The notes below the pieces were generated by a model that made no database searches, was not told the origin of the DNA, and was given only the letters and a program-made list of their open reading frames with translations. From NCBI GenBank assembly GCA_014380105.1, contig JACMKL010000652.1, forward strand, positions 1 to 5,615: 5,615 bases of DNA, in the 5' to 3' direction. The translations under genes were made by a program, and so were the position numbers. This document shows, in pieces, positions 1 to 5,615 of this stretch. Numbering within the stretch: the stretch's first letter is position 1; each line of letters starts with the position of its first letter. The DNA comes from Candidatus Melainabacteria bacterium (lineage in GTDB: Bacteria; Cyanobacteriota; Vampirovibrionia; Obscuribacterales; Obscuribacteraceae).

Positions 1-786
1 CAGTTTAATACAGATGCGGATGCACTCAAATCGCAGCTCATGGAAGCAAGTCCCGCCAATAAGAAATTAGCGCTCGCGTATGTCGACGATTTAGAAGCTC
101 GGGGAGGCACCAATATCGGTGACGCGCTTTCAATGGGCGTTACGCTCCTGAACCAAGTCACTGAGCGCCCAGGCTTTCTCGTTATGATGACTGATGGCGA
201 GCCAACAGTAGGAGAGACAAACATTACAAATTTGCTCAAGAAAGCAAATTCGAAAAGAGATATTCGGATATTCGATTTTGGTGTCGGCAACGATTTGAAT
301 ACTCAGTTGTTAAACAAATTAGCAGAGGACAATCACGGAACTGCTCAGTATGTGTCTCCAAGTGAAAATTTAGAAACAGCCCTTTCTGGTTTTTATCAGA
401 AGATCAAAAGTCCTGTGCTCAGTGATGTGAAAATTTCATATGAAGGAATACAAGTAAAAGACATTTATCCGCGCTCCGTGAAAGATATTTTCCAGGGCTC
501 ACAAGTACTTTTGCTTGGCAAATATAAAGGTGGCGGTGCCGCAAGAGTTAGTATTACAGGCAAGGTAAATGGCGCTGCTAGGAATTTTAGTTTTCCACTG
601 GCATTCGCCACCCAAGAGGTTTCTCACACATACTTACCTAGACTTTGGGCGATGCGTCGAATTGGATATTTGACTGAAGTTGCTAAAGCAAATGGTGAAA
701 ATCGCGAAGTCATTGATGAAATTGTTGCACTATCGAAGAAGCACGGAATAATCTCTGCTTACACTTCTTTCCTCGCGACCGACCCT
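1..786 (+). repeat. Left copy of a long diverged direct repeat (paralogous VWA coding region)
   Basis: This segment aligns with 4437-5222 over 262 codons without a single insertion or deletion; a hand count gives 183 identical residues, about 70 percent. The longest identical base run I found is the 15-mer AATAAGAAATTAGCG at 58-72 and 4494-4508. It reflects gene duplication followed by divergence, not a mobile element. Confidence 0.9.
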
Positions 787-1467
787 AACGAAGGTCGACG
801 CCCAGTGACGCCAATGCCAATGGCTGCCTTCGATCGCAGCCGTGCCGAAAGTGAAAACAGACTGAGTGCTGTCCCTTCAAGAGATCGCCCAGGTGCCCGG
901 TTTAGCTTCTCACCGTCGACATACAAAATGGGATCACCAATTGCTTCGGCAGCACCAGCGGAATCTAAGGCTGGCTATATGGCAAAGCGTAAAATGTCGA
1001 GTGGTGGCATGGCCGGTGCAGGTGGGAATGTCTCTGCGGAATCTTCTGACGAACTTGCTTCGACTGCTACAAGTCCTTCCTTGCGCGGAGCACTGATGGC
1101 TCGGAAAGATGATGCATACGCATCGCTCTCGCGGCAAATCGCTATGGCACCACAATCTGGTGCAAAAGCGGTGGCCCGTGAGAAACAATTGCAAAAATTG
1201 AAAGCCAATGATTCAATGAGCGATCAAGATAGTAAGTCGAGCGGAATGAAATGGATTGAAGGCAAGACCTTCTATCTTAAGGACGGCTTCTGGACTGATA
1301 GCGCTTACTTAGAAGGCAATCAAACCGCGCCTGAAATCGTTGAATTCGGTAGTGCTAAGTATTTTGATTTGATCAAAAAACTGCCCGGACTATCAAAATT
1401 TCTGGGAGCTGGACCTAAGGTAATTGTGATGTATCAATCAAGATGCTTCAAAATTGTTCAACCTTAG
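1..1467 (+). CDS. VIT-VWA family secreted protein, C-terminal part (5' end outside window)
   Basis: The frame is open from base 1 and ends at TAG 1465-1467, giving 488 visible residues. The ATG at base 40 is internal, because the codons before it (QFNTDAD) match the paralogue at 3399. By that alignment about 346 N-terminal residues are missing, including signal peptide, VIT domain and the DxSxS half of the VWA metal site. What remains of the VWA domain carries the later metal-site positions, Thr in RGGTNIGDAL (bases 109-111) and Asp in TDGEPT (bases 193-195). A conserved C-terminal extension with YLPRLWAMRRIGYLTE follows. Bases about 790-1240 encode a Gly/Ala/Ser/Met-rich low-complexity linker, and the last 70 or so residues (KTFYLKDGFWTDSAY to FKIVQP) look like a small closing domain. 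No LPXTG, PEP-CTERM or membrane anchor is seen at the C-terminus, so a soluble periplasmic or secreted protein is likely. Family knowledge supports protein binding or adhesion through MIDAS; the ligand is unknown. The stop overlaps the convergent kinase gene by 4 bases. Confidence 0.9.
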   Translation, partial: QFNTDADALKSQLMEASPANKKLALAYVDDLEARGGTNIGDALSMGVTLLNQVTERPGFLVMMTDGEPTVGETNITNLLKKANSKRDIRIFDFGVGNDLNTQLLNKLAEDNHGTAQYVSPSENLETALSGFYQKIKSPVLSDVKISYEGIQVKDIYPRSVKDIFQGSQVLLLGKYKGGGAARVSITGKVNGAARNFSFPLAFATQEVSHTYLPRLWAMRRIGYLTEVAKANGENREVIDEIVALSKKHGIISAYTSFLATDPNEGRRPVTPMPMAAFDRSRAESENRLSAVPSRDRPGARFSFSPSTYKMGSPIASAAPAESKAGYMAKRKMSSGGMAGAGGNVSAESSDELASTATSPSLRGALMARKDDAYASLSRQIAMAPQSGAKAVAREKQLQKLKANDSMSDQDSKSSGMKWIEGKTFYLKDGFWTDSAYLEGNQTAPEIVEFGSAKYFDLIKKLPGLSKFLGAGPKVIVMYQSRCFKIVQP

Positions 1468-3041
1468 GCATGATGTTTTGAACTGCCGTTCTGTGACGCT
1501 TGGAAAGGGATTTTAAACCAGAAAGTTGACCCTTTCCCTGTTTCACTATTCACGCCTATCTCACCGTCCATCAGATCGACATAGCTTTTTGAAATGCTGA
1601 GGCCCAGCCCTGTGCCGCCAAAAACCCTGGTGGTTGAGGCATCAGCCTGTACGAAGGGCTGAAACAGTTTCTCCATCGTATCTTCAGACATACCAATTCC
1701 GGTGTCAATAACTTTAAATTCAACCATCAGTGGTTGTTTTGTGGTGTCGTCGCCTACCGATGCGGGCACCGTATCTTTTGACTTCGATTTACCGCGGTGC
1801 TTTTCTTCAAGCACATTTACAGCAATGTAGACTGCGCCCTTTTCTGAAAATTTGATTGCATTAGTGGTTAGATTCATAAGAACCTGGCGTACACGAAGCT
1901 CATCGCCAAAGAGCATTTCAGGCAGATCGGGATCTACTATCGACCGAAGGTCCACTCCGCGATTTAAACGTTCAGGATTTGCAATTCGAATAACTTCGCT
2001 GATCATTGAACGCGGGGAGAATGGATTACATTCAAGAGCAAGCTTTCCTGCTTCCAATTTCGAAAAATCCAATAATTCGTTCAAAACTTTATATAAAGTT
2101 TGAGAGGCATCGAGAATATCGCTCGCTAGTTCTTTAGATTCTTCAGGCAGACCTTCTTCAGTCGTGAGAATTTCGGCAAGACCGATGATGCCACCTAATG
2201 GCGAGCGAATTTCGTGGCTCATTGTTGAAAAAAATGTGGATTTCATGCGATTGAGCTCTTCTAGGTGCTCTGCTTTTTCTTTGATCAATTTCTGCTCGGT
2301 AATATCACGGGCGACTTCTGATGCACCAATAATGGTGCCATGTATATCTCTAATTGGCGAAATCGAAAGTGACACATCGATCATCCGACCATCTTTAGCT
2401 TGACGAATGGTTTCATAATGATCAACGCGCTCACCGCGCCTAACTTTCGATAAAATAAAAGGTTCTTCGCTCGGAATTTCAACAGGAACTAGTAAGGCAA
2501 TTGGTTTTCCAATCATCTCCGCAGCTGTGTATCCAAAAATTCTCTCTGCAGATGTATTCCAGGTCTGAACTATTCCGTCCAGGTCTTTGCTGATAATCGC
2601 ATCATCAGAAGATGCGACAATCGCAGCTAAAATAGCCCGTTCTTTGTTGATCAAAAATTGCTCAGTAATGTCGCGCGCGATCTTAGACCCGCCTATCACA
2701 TTTCCTTCATCATCGAAAATTGGAGAGACAGTAACTGAGATATTCACCAGCCTACCGTCTTTTGTACGCCTAACTGTTTCGTAGTGCTCGATGCGCTCTT
2801 TGAGTTTTAGCCTTCGGATAATTTCGACTTCTTCATGCAGCAAATGTTCTGGAATAAGTAAACTGAGCGATTGACCGATAATCTCTTCAGCTTTCCAGCC
2901 GAAAAGTTTTTCGGCGGCTCTATTCCAAGTCTGAATTACCCCATCCAGATTTTTGCTGATAATTGCATCCGTTGACGACTCTACAATCGAAGCAAATAGC
3001 GCTTCAATCTTTGGTGTTTTAGAACCGTTTGGGTGTCCCAT
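1464..3041 (-). CDS. Cytoplasmic hybrid-less sensor histidine kinase, PAS-PAS-HisKA-HATPase_c
   Basis: This is a complete 525-residue protein, starting at ATG 3041-3039 behind an AGGAAG ribosome site. It autophosphorylates a His using ATP and should pass the phosphate to an Asp on a partner regulator. PAS 1 covers about residues 13-128 and PAS 2 about 135-250; they are about half identical and end in the same ARDITEQ. A short helical linker leads to HisKA, with the phospho-acceptor H276 in STMSHEIRSP. The ATPase domain has all boxes: N-box NLTTNAIKF (N390, N394), G1 DTGIG (D446-G450), F-box FQPF (460-463), and G2 GGTGLGL (475-481), followed by GKGSTFWFKIPF. All catalytic residues are present, so it should be active. 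No signal peptide, transmembrane segment or receiver domain is seen, which suggests a cytosolic sensor with a separate partner encoded elsewhere. Residues about 411-437 form an unusually long hydrophilic insertion between N-box and G1. It is divergent from the VIT-VWA gene at 3399 and convergent with the one at 1. The signal sensed cannot be told from the sequence. Confidence 0.96.
   Translation of the reverse strand: MGHPNGSKTPKIEALFASIVESSTDAIISKNLDGVIQTWNRAAEKLFGWKAEEIIGQSLSLLIPEHLLHEEVEIIRRLKLKERIEHYETVRRTKDGRLVNISVTVSPIFDDEGNVIGGSKIARDITEQFLINKERAILAAIVASSDDAIISKDLDGIVQTWNTSAERIFGYTAAEMIGKPIALLVPVEIPSEEPFILSKVRRGERVDHYETIRQAKDGRMIDVSLSISPIRDIHGTIIGASEVARDITEQKLIKEKAEHLEELNRMKSTFFSTMSHEIRSPLGGIIGLAEILTTEEGLPEESKELASDILDASQTLYKVLNELLDFSKLEAGKLALECNPFSPRSMISEVIRIANPERLNRGVDLRSIVDPDLPEMLFGDELRVRQVLMNLTTNAIKFSEKGAVYIAVNVLEEKHRGKSKSKDTVPASVGDDTTKQPLMVEFKVIDTGIGMSEDTMEKLFQPFVQADASTTRVFGGTGLGLSISKSYVDLMDGEIGVNSETGKGSTFWFKIPFQASQNGSSKHHA
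1502..1537 (+). repeat. 8-bp inverted repeat just downstream of gene 1, inside the kinase 3' end
   Basis: GGAAAGGG 1502-1509 pairs perfectly with CCCTTTCC 1530-1537 around a 20-base loop, starting 35 bases after the gene 1 stop. No T-run follows. The arms encode, on the minus strand, the conserved GKGS and KIPF parts of the kinase ATPase domain, so coding constraint may explain them. It is the only candidate for ending gene 1 transcripts that I can see. Confidence 0.25.
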
Positions 3042-3044
3042 TTA

Positions 3045-3050
3045 CTTCCT
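3045..3050 (-). promoter_or_regulatory. Ribosome binding site of the histidine kinase
   Basis: On the minus strand the sequence reads AGGAAG, then TAA, then the ATG at 3041-3039. The AGGA core sits 5 bases before the start, which is slightly close but normal. It fixes the kinase start, because the protein begins about 12 residues before the first PAS domain, as expected. Confidence 0.7.
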
Positions 3051-3089
3051 AATTTCCGACAAATCTTTTGAGCCGGATCCTAAAATCCC

Positions 3090-3208
3090 GGAACAAAGTC
3101 AGTTCCTAGCCAGCCAGAAGGCTATTTCGCTTTGCTTAAACACCAATGATAAGGCGTTTTGCGCACTCGAAAGTTCCAGGTCACCTCAATTATATTTGTG
3201 TTAGGAAC
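3090..3208. repeat. Four GGAAC/GTTCC arms in inverted pairs
   Basis: GGAAC at 3090-3094 and GTTCC at 3102-3106 form a dyad with a 7-base centre. GTTCC at 3173-3177 and GGAAC at 3204-3208 form a wider second pair. The outer match is longer: GTTCCTA 3102-3108 is the inverse of TAGGAAC 3202-3208. Such spacing near a divergent promoter can mark regulator sites, but five-base arms are short enough to arise by chance. Confidence 0.22.
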
Positions 3209-3243
3209 AAATTGAACGCTATGAATTACAAAACTGTTGTCAA
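3189..3243 (-). promoter_or_regulatory. Candidate promoter elements for the histidine kinase
   Basis: On the minus strand a perfect TATAAT occurs at 3194-3189 and a perfect TTGACA at 3243-3238. They are 43 bases apart, so they cannot be one sigma-70 promoter. TATAAT has only a weak -35 partner at the right distance (TTCAAT, 3216-3211, 16-base spacer). TTGACA has a weak -10 partner (TAGCGT, 3221-3216, 16-base spacer). Either would give a leader of roughly 140-180 bases. This is a consensus match only, with no start-site evidence. Confidence 0.3.
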
Positions 3244-3265
3244 GTTTATCTTTCCTCACCATTAA
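3237..3265 (+). promoter_or_regulatory. Weak candidate promoter for the VIT-VWA gene
   Basis: TTGTCA at 3237-3242 matches the -35 consensus at five of six positions. With a 17-base spacer it would pair with CATTAA at 3260-3265, a poor -10 with three of six matches. The -35 overlaps the minus-strand TTGACA at 3243-3238, so the two promoters, if real, would compete. The resulting transcript would carry the hairpin at 3274-3289 near its 5' end or overlap it. Confidence 0.18.
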
Positions 3266-3273
3266 ACTCAAAG

Positions 3274-3289
3274 CTGGGGTTTACCCCAG
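3274..3289 (+). repeat. Perfect short hairpin in the leader of the VIT-VWA gene
   Basis: CTGGGG at 3274-3279 pairs fully with CCCCAG at 3284-3289 around the loop TTTA. No run of T follows, so it is not an intrinsic terminator as it stands. It lies 110 bases before the ATG and could be an operator or an RNA stem in the 5' leader. An overlapping alternative stem pairs CAGGC 3287-3291 with GCCTG 3298-3302. Confidence 0.5.
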
Positions 3290-3313
3290 GCCTGCAAGCC
3301 TGTAAGCCCGGGC
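3290..3313 (+). repeat. Two 8-base tandem units followed by a GCCCGGGC palindrome
   Basis: GCCTGCAA (3290-3297) is followed directly by GCCTGTAA (3298-3305), differing at one base, and then by GCCCGGGC (3306-3313), a perfect 8-base palindrome that again begins with GCC. Together with the hairpin just upstream it makes a GC-rich island of 40 bases in an otherwise AT-leaning spacer. The role is unknown; a regulator binding site or a structured leader are both possible. Confidence 0.45.
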
Positions 3314-3385
3314 GTTAGTGTCTCTGAAATTTACTAAGCTGTTATCAGCGGCATGGTCCGAAGTTGAACGTTGCTGCGCTTATTC

Positions 3386-3392
3386 GAGAGGT
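3386..3392 (+). promoter_or_regulatory. Ribosome binding site of the VIT-VWA gene
   Basis: GAGAGGT lies 6 bases upstream of ATG 3399 (GAGGT core at 3388-3392). It matches the 16S anti-Shine-Dalgarno complement well and, with the signal peptide that begins at this ATG, settles the start. Confidence 0.75.
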
Positions 3393-3398
3393 CAAAAG

Positions 3399-5615
3399 AT
3401 GAGACGTGTAGCATTGGCATCCCTTGCAGCTATTACTGCATCTATAGCGCTTCCGGCGCAGGTTTTTGCCTCGGGCTGGATCGTCATTGACCCAATTATG
3501 GGTGGTCGCGTTCCGCTTATGCCTCGACCGCGGACCACAGTCGCCAGACCACAACCAACCGACCCGCGCGTCCCATCGCCCGGTCCTCGTCCGGTGTTGC
3601 AGGCAACTGTCTCATTTGGGTTGCATCTGAAAGAAGAAACCGTCAAAGTCGACATAACCGACCAGGTGGCGAAGACATACATTACGCAGACATTTTCCAA
3701 CGACACTGACCAAAATTTGGCTGGCACTTATCTTTTTCCTCTGCCTGAAGATACAACTTTCAGCTCGTTCTCGTTGCATATCGATGGCAAGCCAGTAGAA
3801 GGGAAAATTTTAGAAGCAAACGCGGCGCGTCAAGAATACGAAGCGATTGTTCGCCGAATGGTGGATCCGGGGCTTTTGGAATTTGCTGACTACAAAACTG
3901 TGCGTGCTCGCATTTTCCCCATACCTGCAAACGGCACCAAGAAAGTCGAACTCGAATACACACAAGTTTTGAAAGCTGAAAACGGTATGCTCAAATATCG
4001 CTTCCCGCTTAAAGCCGAAGGTGAAGCCGAGCCTGTTGATGACATCAAAATGAACGTCAAACTATCCGGTAAGCAAGCCATTCGCGCAATTTGGTCGCCG
4101 ACCCACACGATCGCTTCCACTCGTGGTGGCGAGAACGAAGCAAGTGTTTCGCTTGCCGCGAGCAACACTGTTCCGGATAAAGATTTCTTGCTCTATTACA
4201 GTGTCTCCGACAAAGATGTCGCAGCCAATCTTTTGACTCACCGCAAAACTGGTGAAGACGGCTACTTCCTCATGACGCTTAATCCACCTGTTGCTTCGAA
4301 GGCTCCGGTGGCAAAAGATATCGTTGTAGTTGCAGATACATCTGGTTCGATGCAAGGCGAAAAGATGGAACAAAATCAAAAGGCTCTCAAATTTATCGTC
4401 AATGCGTTGGCCCCGGAAGATCGCTTTAGTCTTGTGCAATTCAACACTGATGCCGAGGCTTTCAGCGCCAAATTAATGACTGCCACACCTGAGAATAAGA
4501 AATTAGCGGAGAAATATATTGATGAATTAGAGCCGCGCGGTGGTACCAATATTGGTGACGCACTTTCGTTGGGAACGACCATATTAAATGACCCCTCGAC
4601 TCGCCCAGCCTATCTGGTTTTAATCACAGATGGTGAACCTACTGTCGGTGAAACAGGTGTCGATAATTTATTGAAGAGCATAAAATCTAAGCGCGATATT
4701 CGTGTTTTTGATTTTGGTGTTGGGTACGACGTCAATACAAAACTGTTGAATAAACTTGCCGAAGACCATCACGGTACAGCCCAGTATGTGGCTCCAAGTG
4801 AGAGTCTTGAAGTGGCGCTCTCTAATTTTTATCAAAAAATTAAAAGTCCGGTATTGAGCGATGTCAAAATTTCTTACGACGGAATTACAGTCAAGGATGT
4901 TTATCCCAAAGAAGTGAAAGACATATTTGCCGGGCAGCAAGTTCTTCTGATTGGACGCTATAAAGGAAATGGTAACGCTTCGGTAAATTTAAATGGTCAA
5001 ATAAATGGTGTTGCAAAAGCCTACTCATTTCCTATGGCATTTGCTGAAGATGACGCCGGTCATTCGTACTTGCCGCGAATTTGGGCAATGCGCAGAATCG
5101 GTTACCTGACTGAAGTTGCACACGCTAATGACGAGAGTCAGGAAGTGATCAATGAAATTATTGCGCTCTCGCAACGCTACGGAATCATTTCTGCATATAC
5201 CTCATATCTAGTAACTGATCCGAGCGAAAACGGTCGCTTACCTAATCCCGTGAATGGTGTTGTGAGAAACCCACGCGACGACCGCAGTGCATTTAATTCG
5301 GCCGCACCGATGGCGCCGGCACAATTTGGTGCCAGTCGAGGTGGCGCACGATTTGCTTTTACGCCGAATAATTTCATGCTCAAGAAAGCGGAAGCCTCTC
5401 GCCAGAGCGCATCCCCGCGCTCTCGTGAACCGGGCGGAGCTGGTGCTGGCTGGTTTGCATCATCCGGCGAAATGTTTGACAAAGGAAAAAGTGGTGGTGA
5501 TTCTTCAGTGATGAGATCACATGCTAGAGGTGGTTTGATTCCGCCACCACCGGCACTTGCTCAAGGCGAAGTGAGCGGACAAAAAGCCGTTATGATTGCA
5601 AAAACTTTGAACGAA
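3399..5615 (+). CDS. Secreted VIT-VWA domain protein (3' end outside window)
   Basis: The frame opens at ATG 3399 and is still open at the window edge after 739 codons. Comparison with the paralogue at 1-1467 suggests about 90 codons are missing. Residues 1-24 are a Sec signal peptide: MRR, a hydrophobic Ala/Leu/Ile core, and likely cleavage after VFA (A24). A Pro/Arg-rich linker follows (about 32-66). The VIT (vault/inter-alpha-trypsin) domain spans about 70-192, with YLFPLPED, ARQEYEAI, DPGLLE and RARIFPIP. The VWA domain spans about 306-482 with a complete metal site: D313-x-S315-x-S317 (DTSGS), T383 and D411 (TDGEP). A conserved extension holds W562 in PRIWAMRRIGYLTE. From about residue 610 the chain becomes Gly/Ala/Ser/Pro-rich, with PPPP at 715-718. 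The domain order matches bacterial inter-alpha-trypsin-heavy-chain-like proteins, which bind proteins through metal; the ligand here is unknown. Start choice rests on the GAGAGGT site 6-7 bases upstream and the signal peptide. It is divergent from the kinase gene. Confidence 0.95.
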   Translation, partial: MRRVALASLAAITASIALPAQVFASGWIVIDPIMGGRVPLMPRPRTTVARPQPTDPRVPSPGPRPVLQATVSFGLHLKEETVKVDITDQVAKTYITQTFSNDTDQNLAGTYLFPLPEDTTFSSFSLHIDGKPVEGKILEANAARQEYEAIVRRMVDPGLLEFADYKTVRARIFPIPANGTKKVELEYTQVLKAENGMLKYRFPLKAEGEAEPVDDIKMNVKLSGKQAIRAIWSPTHTIASTRGGENEASVSLAASNTVPDKDFLLYYSVSDKDVAANLLTHRKTGEDGYFLMTLNPPVASKAPVAKDIVVVADTSGSMQGEKMEQNQKALKFIVNALAPEDRFSLVQFNTDAEAFSAKLMTATPENKKLAEKYIDELEPRGGTNIGDALSLGTTILNDPSTRPAYLVLITDGEPTVGETGVDNLLKSIKSKRDIRVFDFGVGYDVNTKLLNKLAEDHHGTAQYVAPSESLEVALSNFYQKIKSPVLSDVKISYDGITVKDVYPKEVKDIFAGQQVLLIGRYKGNGNASVNLNGQINGVAKAYSFPMAFAEDDAGHSYLPRIWAMRRIGYLTEVAHANDESQEVINEIIALSQRYGIISAYTSYLVTDPSENGRLPNPVNGVVRNPRDDRSAFNSAAPMAPAQFGASRGGARFAFTPNNFMLKKAEASRQSASPRSREPGGAGAGWFASSGEMFDKGKSGGDSSVMRSHARGGLIPPPPALAQGEVSGQKAVMIAKTLNE
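4437..5222 (+). repeat. Right copy of the long diverged direct repeat
   Basis: This is the partner of 1-786 in the same orientation. It covers the second half of the VWA domain and the conserved extension up to the TDP that precedes the low-complexity tail, after which the two genes diverge in length and sequence. Confidence 0.9.

Larger units (their letters stand above)
3042..3398. other. Divergent intergenic region between kinase and VIT-VWA gene
   Basis: These 357 bases separate two gene starts that point away from each other, so they should hold both promoters. I find no convincing protein gene, tRNA or other known RNA here. What can be seen is GGAAC/GTTCC arms at 3090-3208, AT-rich promoter-like sequence at 3187-3266, a 14-codon mini frame at 3221-3265, a perfect 6-bp-stem hairpin at 3274-3289, two 8-base tandem units at 3290-3305 and the palindrome GCCCGGGC at 3306-3313. 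For a protein-coding gene the leader of the rightward gene may be long, since the most promoter-like sequence lies more than 130 bases from the ATG. Confidence 0.8.

Noticed and set aside
40..42. ATG at base 40 as the start of gene 1
   Set aside because: The frame is open to base 1 and the codons before this ATG align with the paralogue, so it is an internal Met in a truncated gene.
934..1208. Minus-strand and alternative-frame open frames over the low-complexity tail of gene 1
   Set aside because: Repetitive Gly/Ala/Ser codons create long open shadow frames; no ribosome site or protein motif supports them.
1502..1537. Inverted repeat as an intrinsic terminator of gene 1
   Set aside because: The loop is 20 bases, there is no T-run, and both arms are accounted for by conserved kinase codons. 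Kept only as a low-confidence repeat.
2826..2843. Heme-binding FixL-like His in the first PAS domain (H69, in LLHEEVEIIRR)
   Set aside because: A His near this place occurs in many non-heme PAS domains, the alignment to FixL needs a gap, and the second PAS domain lacks it. The cofactor cannot be told from the sequence.
3090..3106. GGAAC-N7-GTTCC as an SOS (LexA/DinR) box
   Set aside because: The Gram-positive SOS box has a four-base centre between GAAC and GTTC; here it is longer, and neither neighbour is a repair gene.
3392..3727. Minus-strand 111-codon open frame over the start of the VIT-VWA gene, and smaller minus frames at 3760-5482
   Set aside because: They are antisense to a gene with clear signal peptide, VIT and VWA domains. 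Their translations are compositionally odd and match no family I know.
1..5222. Long direct repeats as ends of a transposon carrying the kinase gene
   Set aside because: The repeats are 70 percent identical coding sequence for a secreted protein, with no transposase, terminal inverted repeats or target duplication visible.

Overview
The window reads as ordinary bacterial chromosome of moderate GC content with long, intact coding frames. A Sec-type signal peptide on one secreted protein and a soluble PAS-PAS histidine kinase point to a bacterium with an elaborate envelope. The lineage cannot be fixed from the sequence. The style of the VIT-VWA proteins (a family seen in cyanobacteria and relatives, planctomycetes and proteobacteria) is compatible with a Melainabacteria/Obscuribacterales-like genome, but that is only a low-confidence impression.

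Layout: (1) bases 1-1467, plus strand, the C-terminal part of a VWA-domain protein whose start lies upstream of the window; (2) bases 1464-3041, minus strand, a complete 525-residue cytoplasmic sensor histidine kinase (PAS-PAS-HisKA-HATPase_c), whose stop codon overlaps that of gene 1; (3) bases 3042-3398, a 357-bp divergent intergenic region with several short repeats, a small perfect hairpin and weak promoter candidates; (4) bases 3399-5615, plus strand, a second VIT-VWA protein, complete at the N-terminus (signal peptide, Pro-rich linker, VIT, VWA) and running off the right edge without a stop.

Genes 1 and 4 are clear paralogues. Bases 1-786 align without a gap to 4437-5222, and a hand count gives 183 of 262 identical residues. 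The two genes point the same way and sit as a tandem pair with the kinase gene, in reverse orientation, between them. Both products are expected outside the cytoplasm, with a metal-dependent (MIDAS) VWA binding domain. The kinase is expected in the cytosol. It has no receiver domain, and no response regulator gene is visible, so any regulatory link between it and the VWA proteins is inference from position only. I see no RNA genes, mobile elements, CRISPR arrays or evident foreign segment. No clearly new system is visible; the most interesting points are the split tandem paralogues, the structured leader before the second one, and an unusual insertion in the kinase ATPase domain.
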